64,000 bases of DNA from positions 457,501 to 521,500 of the forward strand of contig NZ_CP043639.1 in the NCBI RefSeq assembly GCF_014217605.1, read 5' to 3'. Numbering within the stretch: position 1 is the stretch's first letter; each line of letters starts with the position of its first letter. This stretch comes from Sphingomonas sp. NBWT7. GTDB lineage: Bacteria; Pseudomonadota; Alphaproteobacteria; Sphingomonadales; Sphingomonadaceae. Both the position numbers and the translations under genes were made by a program. Below are positions 50,165 through 59,405 of the stretch, piece by piece. The notes beneath the pieces were generated by a model. That model did not search any database and was not told the DNA's origin. It saw only the letters and a program-made list of their open reading frames with translations.

Positions 50165-50479
50165 ATGCGTCGCAAGCCCTCCAACTTTCGCTCCGTTCTG
50201 AAGCGCGCTGCCTGGCCGGCGGTCGCGCTGGTCGTGATGGCGTTCTTCGGTGGCTATGCCGTGCTCGGCGCCAACGGACTGCTCGCGTTCGGCGACTACA
50301 AGCGCCAACTGGTGAAGCGCGAGCATTATTACGCCGCGCTCGACCAGCGGCGAGAGATGCTCCGCAATCGTGTGGCGCTGCTCGACCCGCGCCACGCCAA
50401 TCCGGACATGGTCGACGAGTTGGTGCGCCGCGAGCTCAACGTCGCGCATCCCGACGAGGTGATCGTCCCGCTGCGCTGA
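50165..50479 (+). CDS. FtsB/DivIC-like septum formation initiator
   Basis: A 104-residue inner-membrane protein with one N-terminal membrane segment (WPAVALVVMAFFGGYAVLGANGLLAF) followed by a periplasmic coiled coil (YKRQLVKREHYYAALDQRREMLRNRVALLD) and a C-terminal MVDELVRRELNVAHPDEVI. This fits the FtsB family that bridges FtsQ and FtsL in the divisome. It lies 44 nt after eno, the usual ftsB neighbour in proteobacteria. The ATG is preferred over a TTG 21 nt upstream. Confidence 0.93.
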   Translation: MRRKPSNFRSVLKRAAWPAVALVVMAFFGGYAVLGANGLLAFGDYKRQLVKREHYYAALDQRREMLRNRVALLDPRHANPDMVDELVRRELNVAHPDEVIVPLR

Positions 50480-50519
50480 TCGGTCGCTAGGCGGGCCGGC
50501 ATCGCCGGCCCGCGCTGCG

Positions 50520-51341
50520 TCAGCGGAGGAACGTCAGCAGATCCTGCGTCAGCCGATCGCTCTCGGTCGCGAACAGGCCATGCGGCGCGCTGTCGTACTC
50601 AACTAGCTGGCTCGCGCTGATCCCGGCCGCCGCGGCGCGGCCCGTCGCGTCAATCGGGACGGTCTTGTCGCCGGTGCCATGAATGACCAGCGTCGGCACG
50701 CGGAATGCCGGCAGATCGGGGCGGAAATCGGTATGCCCGAAGCTGTCGGCGCATTGCAGCGTCGCGCGCAGCGATGCCTGCATCGCGAGGCGCCACGCCC
50801 AGTCGAGCGTCGCTTCGCTGACCGGACTGGTGACGTAGCCGACGCCGAAGAAGTCTTTGAAGAACGTGCGGAAGAAGTCCGGCCGATCCTTCTTGATACC
50901 GGCGGCGATCTGCTGAAGCTGATCCTCCGGCACGCCGTTAGGATTGTCGTCGGTCTGGAGCATGTACGGCACGACCGACCCGACCAGTACGGCGGAGGCG
51001 ACGCCGCGGCCCTCATGGCGGCTCATGTAGCGCGCCACCTCGCCGCCACCCATCGAGAAGCCGACGAGCGTTGCGTCGCCGCCGATCTCCGCCGCCTTCA
51101 TCACGTCGGCGAGATCATCGGTGAGTGAATCATAGTCGTAGCCGTCCCACGTCTGGCTCGATCGGCCGAAGCCGCGACGATCGTAGGCGATGACGCGGTA
51201 GCCCGCCTCCGCCAGCGCGACGGCCTGCGGGTCCCAGCTGTCAGCGGACAGGGGCCAGCCGTGAACCAGAACGACCGGCCGCCCGCTGCCCCAATCCTTG
51301 ACGAACAGGTCGGCGCCGTCGCGCGTCTTCACATAGGGCAT
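50520..51341 (-). CDS. alpha/beta hydrolase (non-heme chloroperoxidase/arylesterase type)
   Basis: A 273-residue hydrolase resembling cofactor-free haloperoxidases and arylesterases. LVHGWPLSADSWD is the oxyanion region, VGFSMGGGEVARY the nucleophile elbow with Ser near residue 96, the acid is in IHGTGDKTVPID near 222 and His in SAPHGLFATES near 251. Three ATG codons stand in a row; the third (51341) is chosen because GGAG lies 6 nt before it. An EcfG-type promoter precedes it, so stress-induced detoxification of esters or peracid chemistry is likely. Confidence 0.9.
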   Translation of the reverse strand: MPYVKTRDGADLFVKDWGSGRPVVLVHGWPLSADSWDPQAVALAEAGYRVIAYDRRGFGRSSQTWDGYDYDSLTDDLADVMKAAEIGGDATLVGFSMGGGEVARYMSRHEGRGVASAVLVGSVVPYMLQTDDNPNGVPEDQLQQIAAGIKKDRPDFFRTFFKDFFGVGYVTSPVSEATLDWAWRLAMQASLRATLQCADSFGHTDFRPDLPAFRVPTLVIHGTGDKTVPIDATGRAAAAGISASQLVEYDSAPHGLFATESDRLTQDLLTFLR

Positions 51342-51369
51342 CATCATCTCCGATCTTCGACGATGCGGT

Positions 51370-51394
51370 AACGATGCTCGTTCGGCGGCGTTCC
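51370..51394 (-). promoter_or_regulatory. EcfG-type general stress promoter for the hydrolase
   Basis: On the minus strand GGAAC at 51394-51390, 16 nt, CGTT at 51373-51370: an exact consensus match ending 28 nt before the chosen start. Confidence 0.8.
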
Positions 51395-51426
51395 GGCTGT
51401 CGACAACACCACCCGGAAGCGTACGG

Positions 51427-52821
51427 TCAGCGTGGTTGGCGCAGGGTCAACACTTCGTCGCGCACCTCTTCGGTGCTGGGATTGCGGATAGACGGGCGCA
51501 GCCGCGCGATGCTGCATAGCCCGGCGAGCAGCGCCAGGCCGGCGGCGACGAGTGGGGGAACTGCGCCCGCACCGATCCCCGCGGCAAGCAGCGCGGCGGC
51601 GAGCGTCGCGCCGATCGTCTGCCCGGTCAACCGCACCGTAGAGACAAGACCGCCGGCCGCCGCCGCGCGCGCCTTCGGCGCCGATCCGACGATCAACCGT
51701 GCGTTGGGCGGGAGGTAGAGGCCGAAGCCGGACCCACACAGCGCCATCCGCCACGCGACGTCGACATAGCTTGGGTCGGCCGGCATCGTCGCGAGTAGCG
51801 CGAGCGCCACCAGGGTGACGGCCATGCCCAGCCCGCCGAGAATGCCGGCGGGCACGCGATCGGACAGGAAGCCCGATAACGGGGCGACGATCATGTTGGT
51901 CAGCGGCCACGGGGCGATGCAGGCGCCGATCTGCGTCGCGCTGAAGCCGAGCGCCGACAGGCGGAACGGCGTGGAGACGAGCAGCGTCATCGAAGCAGTG
52001 AAGGCGGTGAGGCTGCCGAACGCCGACAGCGCAATGATCGGCCGGGCGAGCAGGTCGACCGGCAGGATCGGGGCGGGTGCACCGATCTCGCGCCGGACGA
52101 AGACCCAGCCCAGCGCGGCGCCGGCGAAGATGATAGCAGCGCTGACGACGGGGCTGTCGCCGTGGACGAGGCTCTCGGCGCCGCCGATGATCAGCCCGAA
52201 CATCGCCGCGCACATGATCGCGCCGACGAGGTCGAGCTGCGCGAGCCGCGGCGCCGGATCGGGCAGCGCGCGCCCCAGCGCGATGCTGACGACCGCGAAG
52301 GGAATGGCGCTGGCGAATACCCACGGCCAGGGCGCGACGGCGAGCACGAGACCGCCGATCGTCGGCGCCGCCGCGGCCGAGCTGGTAACGATCACCGAAT
52401 TGATGCCGAGCCCGCGCCCGAGCTGCCGCGCGGGATAGGTCTGGCGGATCAGCGCGGAGGAGACGCTGAGCACGCCCGCCGCACCGATGGCCTGTACCGC
52501 TCGGACGATCAGCAGGAACGGCAGGCTCTTGGCGAAGAAGCACAGCAGCGTCGCTGCGGCGAAAACCATCTGGCCGGCCTGGTAGGTGCGTTTCAATCCG
52601 ATCCGCTCGCCCAGCCCCGCGAAGGGCAGCAGCAGCATCACCAGCATGACTTGGTAGACGGTGACGATCGATACCACCGAACTCGGCGCGACGCCCAGGT
52701 CGCGCGCGATCGTCGGCAATGCGACGTTGGCGACGCCGCCGTCGATGATCACCAGCGCCGATCCGCACCCCAGCGCCGCGATCGCGCCGTAGCGGCGGGG
52801 TAGGGGAAGGCCGTCCGACAT
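51427..52821 (-). CDS. MFS transporter, DHA2 (14-TMS) type
   Basis: A 464-residue integral membrane transporter with about 14 hydrophobic segments. LVIIDGGVANVALPTIARDLG is the DHA2 motif in segment 1, and GLGERIGLKRTYQAGQMVF is the loop 2-3 motif A. These pumps export drugs or small organic molecules using the proton gradient. It is divergent from the S9 peptidase gene, with no regulator next to it. Confidence 0.9.
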   Translation of the reverse strand: MSDGLPLPRRYGAIAALGCGSALVIIDGGVANVALPTIARDLGVAPSSVVSIVTVYQVMLVMLLLPFAGLGERIGLKRTYQAGQMVFAAATLLCFFAKSLPFLLIVRAVQAIGAAGVLSVSSALIRQTYPARQLGRGLGINSVIVTSSAAAAPTIGGLVLAVAPWPWVFASAIPFAVVSIALGRALPDPAPRLAQLDLVGAIMCAAMFGLIIGGAESLVHGDSPVVSAAIIFAGAALGWVFVRREIGAPAPILPVDLLARPIIALSAFGSLTAFTASMTLLVSTPFRLSALGFSATQIGACIAPWPLTNMIVAPLSGFLSDRVPAGILGGLGMAVTLVALALLATMPADPSYVDVAWRMALCGSGFGLYLPPNARLIVGSAPKARAAAAGGLVSTVRLTGQTIGATLAAALLAAGIGAGAVPPLVAAGLALLAGLCSIARLRPSIRNPSTEEVRDEVLTLRQPR

Positions 52822-52918
52822 TGCGGTCCGCCATACGCCTCACGACGCGTGCGGCAAGTATTGCCGATACCCGGCGTGCGCGGCACAGGCGGCGCGACCT
52901 TCGAACGGAGCAGAGCGG

Positions 52919-55045
52919 ATGAGGCGGTTGGCGATCGGGGCGGCGTGGGCGATGCTTGCGGCAAGTGGCGGCATCGCGCAGACGGCTGTGATGACCGATG
53001 CCGACCCGCTCGCCGCCGCCGATCCGCACATCTGGCTGGAGGACAAGGACGGCGCGGCGGCGCTCGCCTGGGTCGAGGCGGAGAACAAACGCACGCTCGC
53101 GCGGCTTGAGGCGGATCCACGCTTCACGACCTTCAACGACGAGGCGCTGGCGATCGCCGCGGCCGACGATCGTATCCCGATGCCCGCGATGATCGACGGT
53201 CGGATTATGAACCTGTGGCGCGACAAGGCACATCCCCAGGGCATCTGGCGGTGGACCAGCGAGGCAGATTATGCCGGTCCCGCCCCGCATTGGACTACGC
53301 TGATCGATCTTGATGCGCTGTCGCGCGCTGAGGGCAAGAAGTGGGTCTGGAAGGGCGTCACCTGCCGCCAGCCGGATGAGAAAAGATGTCTCGTCGCGCT
53401 GAGCGAGGGCGGGGAGGACGCGACCGAGTTGCGCGAATTCGATCTAGCAACCGGCAAGTTCGTCGACGGCGGTTTCGTCCTGCCGGCGTCGAAGCAGAAC
53501 GCCGACTGGATCGATGCCGATACGCTGATCGTCTCGCGCGACTGGGGCGAAGGGACGCTGACGAAGTCGGGCTACCCCTTCGTCGCCAAGATCGTGAAGC
53601 GGGGCGAGCCGCTGTCGGCCGCGCGGGAGATATATCGCGGGACCGTCGACGATATCGGTGTCTGGCCGTTCGTGGCGGTCGACGGAAAGGGAAACCGCGC
53701 CGTCATCGTCACCCGTGCCAAAACGTTCTTCACGTCCGAGAACCTGTTGTGGGACGGCACGGCAACGCGGCGGATCGGTATCCCCGACAAGGCGGACATC
53801 AAGGGGCTGGTCGAAGGCCAGCTGATCGTCCGCGTCAGCGAGCCATGGGGCGCGATCCCGGAAGGCGCGCTGGCGTCCTTGGCGCTCGACGCCGCGCGTC
53901 GCGGCGAGGGAACGCCGACGCTGATCTTCGCGCCCGGGCCGCGGCAGTCGGTCGAGCGTGACAATATCCGCGTCACCGGCAATGCAGTGATCGCCGCGAT
54001 CTACGACAACGTCCGCGGGCGCGCGATGGCGTTCCGCCGCGAAACGGGCGCATGGCGCGCGACCACGCTGGTGCTGCCCGACAATCTCTCGGTCGATCTC
54101 GTCGCGACCGATCTGCGGCACGATCGCGGCTTCCTGACCGTATCGGGGTTCACCACGCCGACGCGGCTGATGGCGTTCGATCTGGCGAACGGCACGGCAC
54201 CGCGCGCGGTCAAGGCCTTGCCGGCACGCTTCGACGCGACGGAACTGACGGTCGATCAGTTCGAGGCTGTCTCATCCGACGGTACGAAGATACCTTATTT
54301 CGTCGTACACCGTGCCGGCGCTTCGGCCGACGGCGCCACGCCGACGCTGATGACGGCGTACGGCGGGTTCGAAGTCTCCATGACGCCCTATTATTCCGGC
54401 GTTACGGGCAAGCTCTGGCTCGAGCGTGGCGGCGCCTTTGTTCTCGCAAATATCCGCGGCGGCGGCGAGTTCGGCCCGGCCTGGCACGAGGCCGGGCGCA
54501 AGACAAAGCGGCAGTTGATCTTCGATGATTTCGCGGCGGTGGCGCGTGACCTGTCGCGGCGCGGCATCACGCGTGCGGACCGGCTGGGCATCTTCGGCGG
54601 CTCGAACGGCGGACTGCTGATGGGCGTCGAACTGACGCAGCATCCCGAATTGTGGGGCGCGGTAACGATCCAGGTCCCGCTGCTCGACATGCTCCGTTAC
54701 GAGGGTATCGCCGCAGGCGCGTCGTGGGTCGATGAATATGGCTCGGTCGCCAATCCGGACGAGCGCGCGTTCCTCGCACGGATCTCGCCCTATCACGCGC
54801 TGCGGCGTGGCGAGCGTTATCCCGAACCCTATATTTGGACCACGACTAAGGACGACCGGGTCGGCCCGCAGCACGCGCGCAAGTTTGCGGCGCGGATGAA
54901 GGAGTTCGGGCTGCCGTATTTGTTCTACGAGGATACCGCGGGCGGACATTCGGGCGACGCCGATATCGCGCAAGCAGCGCGATTGCAGGCCTTGCAGACA
55001 GTCTATTTCGCGCAGAAACTGATGCCAGCCGGCGAACCGCGTTAA
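52919..55045 (+). CDS. prolyl oligopeptidase family (S9) serine peptidase, exported
   Basis: A 708-residue peptidase with a signal peptide (RRLAIGAAWAMLAASGGIAQ). A beta-propeller domain starts at about residue 70 (DPHIWLEDKDGAAALAWVEAEN is the family's opening). The C-terminal alpha/beta hydrolase domain has GGGEFGPAWHEAGR, the nucleophile GIFGGSNGGLLMG near residue 565, Asp in TTKDDRVGPQHARKF near 645 and His in DTAGGHSGD near 680. It cleaves short proline-containing peptides in the periplasm. Confidence 0.94.
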   Translation: MRRLAIGAAWAMLAASGGIAQTAVMTDADPLAAADPHIWLEDKDGAAALAWVEAENKRTLARLEADPRFTTFNDEALAIAAADDRIPMPAMIDGRIMNLWRDKAHPQGIWRWTSEADYAGPAPHWTTLIDLDALSRAEGKKWVWKGVTCRQPDEKRCLVALSEGGEDATELREFDLATGKFVDGGFVLPASKQNADWIDADTLIVSRDWGEGTLTKSGYPFVAKIVKRGEPLSAAREIYRGTVDDIGVWPFVAVDGKGNRAVIVTRAKTFFTSENLLWDGTATRRIGIPDKADIKGLVEGQLIVRVSEPWGAIPEGALASLALDAARRGEGTPTLIFAPGPRQSVERDNIRVTGNAVIAAIYDNVRGRAMAFRRETGAWRATTLVLPDNLSVDLVATDLRHDRGFLTVSGFTTPTRLMAFDLANGTAPRAVKALPARFDATELTVDQFEAVSSDGTKIPYFVVHRAGASADGATPTLMTAYGGFEVSMTPYYSGVTGKLWLERGGAFVLANIRGGGEFGPAWHEAGRKTKRQLIFDDFAAVARDLSRRGITRADRLGIFGGSNGGLLMGVELTQHPELWGAVTIQVPLLDMLRYEGIAAGASWVDEYGSVANPDERAFLARISPYHALRRGERYPEPYIWTTTKDDRVGPQHARKFAARMKEFGLPYLFYEDTAGGHSGDADIAQAARLQALQTVYFAQKLMPAGEPR

Positions 55046-55150
55046 GGCGCTGGGGGACGCGATCGCTATCGATCGGCGTGCAAATGGCGAACGCTGGGTT
55101 GCGCAAAGGCTTCTTGCTGCGGTGCAGCGAAATACGTTAGTTGGCTGAAC

Positions 55151-55504
55151 ATGGAACTGACTATTGACGAGGATCGGGTGCACGCGCCGCCATCGCCGCC
55201 GCCGGCTTCGATGCCGGTCGTATTCGAGGCCATCGTCAAGCAGCAGGCGCTGGCCGCGACCTATAATCTCGGCGCGGTAACGCTTGCGCCACACGTCGTG
55301 TATACCAAGCACGGCGAGTTCTACGTCGATGCCGTGACGCTCGAGCGCGATGGCAAGCCTCCTAAGGAGCCGAAGCTCGGCGCGTTCAAGATCGCCGGTC
55401 TCGGCGGGATCCGCATGACGCCGCGCCGTTTCACGCCGAGCGAGCTATTCGATCCGATGGAGGCGCGATACGAGGGCGTCACGCTGCTAGCGATCGACCG
55501 GTGA
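55151..55504 (+). CDS. small hypothetical protein
   Basis: A 117-residue soluble protein with no signal peptide. A proline-rich start (HAPPSPPPASMPVVFEAI) leads to ALAATYNLGAVTLAPHVVYTKHGEFYVDAVTLERDGKPPKE and LGAFKIAGLGGIRMT. The middle reads like the WYL-associated or transcription-factor C-terminal strand pattern (HVVYTKHGEFYVDAVTLERDG), but no HTH is present. Single gene; function not assignable. Confidence 0.75.
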   Translation: MELTIDEDRVHAPPSPPPASMPVVFEAIVKQQALAATYNLGAVTLAPHVVYTKHGEFYVDAVTLERDGKPPKEPKLGAFKIAGLGGIRMTPRRFTPSELFDPMEARYEGVTLLAIDR

Positions 55505-55706
55505 CGTTTCACGAAACTACGCAGGGTTAGGATTGAAACGTCCCGTCAGATTGCGTGACGTGTTCTCGGCGCGATGCTGAGCGCTTCCATGCCGCTCGCT
55601 GTCGCATCATTTTCGTCACTGCGAACGCCCGCCGCGAGATCCGGTGCACGCCTCGGAAAGGCGCCCCCTCCTTGCGGACGCGCTTCCGAGGCATGCGGTC
55701 TGCGCC
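55505..55706. other. intergenic region after the small hypothetical gene
   Basis: About 200 nt between two convergent genes, with no supported gene and no clear terminator. Confidence 0.45.
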
Positions 55707-56252
55707 TTACCGGCAGCGAACTTGGCTGTTCTGATCGACCGAGCGCCCCGCGAGTGCGCCGGCGGCTCCGCCGAGCAGCGTGCCGACGATTCGGCTGCGG
55801 CCGCCGTCGATGACGTTGCCGAGCACGCCGCCGAGCGCACCGCCGACGATCAGCCCCGTCGTTCCATCGGAGCGGCGGCAATAGTAACGGCCGTCCGATC
55901 CCGAATAGACGCGATCGTTCGGCGAGAGCACGCGCTCCTGATAATTGCCCTGCCGATAGTAACGCGAGGGATCATAATCGCCCTCGTCGCGCCACTGATC
56001 ATCGTCGTAGCGTGTCACCGGCCCGGGCGCGGTACGCCCATCATCCCAGCGCGGATCGCGATAGCCGCCGCCGGGGACGCGCCGTACCGACTGGTAGCGA
56101 TCATATTCGCTGCGGAAGATCTGCATCTCGCGCTCGAAGCGATCCTGCGCCGCGCGGAAGCGCGCGTCGTCGACGCTCGACTGGGCGAAGGCAGGGGTTC
56201 CGACGGCGACGCTGATCGTGGCCAGGGCGATACCGATGCGACGGGTAAGCAT
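55707..56252 (-). CDS. glycine-zipper 2TM protein, exported
   Basis: A 181-residue envelope protein. A signal peptide (TRRIGIALATISVAVGTPAFA) precedes a helix (DDARFRAAQDRFEREMQIFRSEYDRY), an Arg/Tyr/Asp/Gly-rich middle (YRDPRWDDGR, DYDPSRYYRQGNYQER) and a glycine zipper (GLIVGGALGGVLGNVIDGG, GTLLGGAAGALAGR). Such zippers insert in or sit on the outer membrane. A near-EcfG element (GGAAC-N16-CGTA at 56317-56293) precedes it. Function unknown. Confidence 0.88.
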   Translation of the reverse strand: MLTRRIGIALATISVAVGTPAFAQSSVDDARFRAAQDRFEREMQIFRSEYDRYQSVRRVPGGGYRDPRWDDGRTAPGPVTRYDDDQWRDEGDYDPSRYYRQGNYQERVLSPNDRVYSGSDGRYYCRRSDGTTGLIVGGALGGVLGNVIDGGRSRIVGTLLGGAAGALAGRSVDQNSQVRCR

Positions 56253-56284
56253 GTCACTATCCTCTCACTGCCCTTAAGCGGGCA

Positions 56285-56752
56285 ATGCTGGATACGGTTA
56301 CGCTGTCGTATCGTTCCAGCCCGATGACACCGCGCGATATCACCGCTAGGCCGGAAGGACGCGGGCGGCACATTGCCCGGCTTGGCCTTATCCTGTTCTA
56401 CGCCGTCGCCGGGGTCGGGCATCTCGTCTTCACCGATGCGATGGTTCGGATCGTGCCCGGGTGGGTACCGCAGCCGCGCCTCTTCGTGCTGGCGACCGGC
56501 GTCGCGGAGCTTGCCGGTGCGGCGGGGCTTCTCAGCGTTCATACGCGCCGGGCGGCGGGGTGGGCGCTCGCGGCCTACGCGCTGTGCGTATGGCCGGCGA
56601 ACGTGCAGCACGCGATCATCGATCTGGGCAGCGGACGCGGCCTGCCGATCGCCTATCACGCGCCGCGCCTCATGCTGCAGCCGCTGATCATCTGGTGGGC
56701 GTTGTGGGCGAGCGGCGCGTGGCCGCTGCGCCGCCGCGGCGCTCGGCATTGA
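56285..56752 (+). CDS. DoxX-like membrane protein
   Basis: A 155-residue protein with four predicted membrane segments (LGLILFYAVAGVGHLVF, LFVLATGVAELAGAAGLLS, GWALAAYALCVWPANVQHAI, LMLQPLIIWWALWASGAW). The pattern AVAGVGHLVFTDAMVRIVPGW with HAIIDLG is of the DoxX/SURF4-related family. Function unknown. An ATG at 56324, closer to the conserved part, is an alternative start. Confidence 0.82.
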   Translation: MLDTVTLSYRSSPMTPRDITARPEGRGRHIARLGLILFYAVAGVGHLVFTDAMVRIVPGWVPQPRLFVLATGVAELAGAAGLLSVHTRRAAGWALAAYALCVWPANVQHAIIDLGSGRGLPIAYHAPRLMLQPLIIWWALWASGAWPLRRRGARH

Positions 56753-57013
56753 TCGAGCATCGGCGGCCTGGGGGAATCCTTTACCTCGAACGGACCGCAT
56801 CAATTTGAAGAAGTATAGGCCAGCGCTACGGCGTCAGTACGAACTACAGCCTCGGCGCATCGGCGAGAATCAGGCACGACGAATGGTGCAAGCCCAACGG
56901 TGGCCACCCGCGGTGCGTTGCGCCTTTGCCACGAAAGCAAGTCACCGTCAGTACGGCGCCGCTAAATCTGGATTCAGCTTCGTCTCACGCGTACGCGTCA
57001 GGAAGGTGCGGAT
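56753..57013. other. intergenic region between the DoxX-like gene and uvrD
   Basis: 261 nt between convergent genes. A short open frame at 56805 has no ribosome site or recognised family. Base composition is slightly lower in GC than the flanks. Nothing else seen. Confidence 0.45.
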
Positions 57014-59329
57014 TCAGGGTAGCGAGATGAAACTGTCCATCACGCGCTTGCGGCCCGCTTTCTCGAACTCGATCTCGAGCTTATTGCCCTCGATCTCCGC
57101 GATCGTGCCGTAGCCGAATTTCTGGTGGAAGACGCGCAGCCCCAGCGACAGATCGTCGCGCCCCTTGTTGCCGAGGCTGACCGAAGGCGCGCGGCTTTCC
57201 ACGACACGTGTCGGCTCGCGGCTGAAGGTGCGCGTCTGCCACTCGCCGCCGGGCTTGCCGCCCGCCGGCTGCGCGAGCGTGCCCGCCGCGCGCTGCCAAC
57301 CGGGACCGCGCCCGGTACCTCGGCCGACATCCGCGAAGGGATCGGCGCGTTCGGACCAGTTCGCACGCCACAGGCTCTCGCCGCCCGACATCGTCGTCTC
57401 GGTATCGATATGGTCGGCGGGCAGTTCGGTGACGAAGCGCGACGGGATCGACGATGTCCACTGGCCGTAGATACGGCGATTGGCGGCGTGGAAGATCACC
57501 GCGCGGCGCCGCGCGCGCGTGATCGCGACATAGGCGAGGCGGCGCTCCTCCTCCAGGCTGCGCGTGCCGCCCTCGTCGAGCGCGCGCTGTGAAGGGAACA
57601 GCCCTTCCTCCCAGCCGACCAGGAACACGGTGTCGTATTCGAGCCCCTTGGCGGCGTGGATCGTCATGATCGTTACCTTGGGATCCTCGCGCGTCCCCTC
57701 GTTATCCATGACAAGGCTGACGTGCTCGAGGAACGCGCCAAGGCTCTCGTATTCCTCCATCGCGCGAACGAGCTCGGTAAGGTTCTCGAGCCGGCCTGCC
57801 GCCTCCGCCGACTTCTCGGCCTGCCACATCGCGGTATACCCGCTCTCGTCGAGCAGCTGCCGCGCGAGTTCCGGGTGCGGCAGCTCGCGCGCCATCTGCC
57901 GCCAGCGCGCGATGTCGCCGACGAGATTGCCGAGCGCGCGGCGCGCCTGCGGCGTCAGCTCGTCCGTATCGAGGATACGCGCCGCCGCCGCTGTCAACGG
58001 CAGCTGCTGCGACCGGGCGAGCTGGTGCACCTTCGCCACCGCCTTGTCGCCGAGCCCACGCTTGGGCGTGTTGACGATGCGCTCGAACGCGAGATCGTCC
58101 GCCGGCTGGTTGACGACGCGAAGGTAGGCGAGCGCGTCGCGGATCTCCTGCCGCTCGTAGAAGCGAAAACCCCCGACGATGCGATACGGCATACCGATCG
58201 CGATGAAGCGGTCTTCGAACTCGCGCGTCTGATGCTGCGCGCGGACGAGGATCGCGATCTCGTCGAGCGACTTGCCGGCGCGCTGGCACGCTTCGATCTC
58301 GTCACCGACGCGGCGCGCCTCCTCCGGCCCGTCCCACACACCGATCACGCGGACCTTCTCTCCGACATCGATCTCGGTCCAGAGCGTCTTGCCGAGCCGC
58401 CCGGTGTTGTTGCCGATCACCCCGCCGGCCGCGCCCAGGATATGCGGCGTCGACCGATAGTTCTGCTCCAGCCGGATGACCTTCGCGCCCGGGAAATCCT
58501 TCTCGAACTTAAGGATATTTTCGACCTGCGCGCCGCGCCACGAGTAGATCGATTGATCGTCGTCGCCGACGCAGCAGATGTTGCGTCGCTCCTGCGCGAT
58601 CAGCCGCAACCAAAGATACTGGACCGAATTGGTGTCCTGATATTCGTCCACCATCACGTAGCGAAAGCGCTGCTGATAATGCGCCAACACTTCGCGATCG
58701 GTCTTCAGGATCGTCAGAACGTGCAGCAGCAGATCGCCGAAGTCGCAGGCGTTCACCGCCTTCAGCCGCTGCTGATACTGTTCGTACAATTCGCCGCCGC
58801 GGCCGTTGGCGTAGCGCTCGCTCTCGCCGGCATCGATCTCGCGCGGGGTAAGCCCCTTGTTCTTCCACTCGTCGATCAGCCCGGCGAGGCTGCGCGCGGG
58901 GAAGCGCTTCTCGTCGATATCCGCCGCGACGATAAGCTGCTTGAGCAGCCGTAGCTGGTCGTCGGTATCGAGGATGGTGAAGTTGCTCTGCAGCCCGACC
59001 AATTCAGCATGGCGACGCAGCATCTTCGCGCCGATCGCGTGAAACGTACCGAGCCACGGCATTCCCTCGACCACGTCGCCGACCAGCCGCCCGACGCGTT
59101 CGCGCATCTCGCGCGCCGCCTTGTTGGTGAACGTGACGGACAGGATTTCGCTAGGATACGCCTTGCGGGTATGGAGGAGATGCGCGAGGCGCGCGGTCAG
59201 CGCCGCGGTCTTGCCCGTACCGGCGCCGGCCAGCACGAGCACTGGACCGTCGGTCGTCAAGACCGCTTCGCGCTGCGGCGGATTGAGGCCGCGTAGATAC
59301 GGCGGATCGGCAAGCTGGGTATCGGTCAC
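57014..59329 (-). CDS. uvrD: ATP-dependent DNA helicase UvrD/PcrA
   Basis: A 771-residue superfamily 1 helicase for excision and mismatch repair. LNPPQREAV is the Q motif, VLAGAGTGKTAALTARLAHLL motif I near residue 33, SVTFTNKAAREMRERV Ia, VDEYQDTN II near 230, DDDQSIYSWRGA III, RLEQNYRS IV, VTIMTIHAAKGLEYDTVFLV V and EEERRLAYVAITRAR VI. The C-terminal Tudor-like RNA polymerase-binding part (FGYGTIAEIEGNKLEIEFEKAG) is present. The start is GTG at 59329. Confidence 0.96.
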   Translation of the reverse strand: MTDTQLADPPYLRGLNPPQREAVLTTDGPVLVLAGAGTGKTAALTARLAHLLHTRKAYPSEILSVTFTNKAAREMRERVGRLVGDVVEGMPWLGTFHAIGAKMLRRHAELVGLQSNFTILDTDDQLRLLKQLIVAADIDEKRFPARSLAGLIDEWKNKGLTPREIDAGESERYANGRGGELYEQYQQRLKAVNACDFGDLLLHVLTILKTDREVLAHYQQRFRYVMVDEYQDTNSVQYLWLRLIAQERRNICCVGDDDQSIYSWRGAQVENILKFEKDFPGAKVIRLEQNYRSTPHILGAAGGVIGNNTGRLGKTLWTEIDVGEKVRVIGVWDGPEEARRVGDEIEACQRAGKSLDEIAILVRAQHQTREFEDRFIAIGMPYRIVGGFRFYERQEIRDALAYLRVVNQPADDLAFERIVNTPKRGLGDKAVAKVHQLARSQQLPLTAAAARILDTDELTPQARRALGNLVGDIARWRQMARELPHPELARQLLDESGYTAMWQAEKSAEAAGRLENLTELVRAMEEYESLGAFLEHVSLVMDNEGTREDPKVTIMTIHAAKGLEYDTVFLVGWEEGLFPSQRALDEGGTRSLEEERRLAYVAITRARRRAVIFHAANRRIYGQWTSSIPSRFVTELPADHIDTETTMSGGESLWRANWSERADPFADVGRGTGRGPGWQRAAGTLAQPAGGKPGGEWQTRTFSREPTRVVESRAPSVSLGNKGRDDLSLGLRVFHQKFGYGTIAEIEGNKLEIEFEKAGRKRVMDSFISLP

Positions 59330-59372
59330 CCAGGAACAGGTAGGCAGGGTTGCCCGGCGACGCAATCCATGA

Positions 59373-59387
59373 GAACAAAGGCGAAAC
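59373..59387. promoter_or_regulatory. possible LexA (SOS) box upstream of uvrD
   Basis: GAAC-AAAGGCG-AAAC, one mismatch to the alphaproteobacterial LexA box GAAC-N7-GAAC, 44 nt before the uvrD start and 19 nt before the GFA gene. Confidence 0.35.
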
Positions 59388-59405
59388 GATAACGGGAGAG
59401 GATGA

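Noticed and set aside
51344..53290. Long minus-strand frame of over 600 codons running across the MFS gene and the S9 peptidase start
   Set aside because: It overlaps the true MFS reading frame on the same strand and is mostly Arg/Ala, an off-frame shadow.
56293..56317. GGAAC-N16-CGTA before the glycine-zipper gene as an EcfG promoter
   Set aside because: The -10 has A in place of the last T. It may be weakly active, but was not listed as a promoter.
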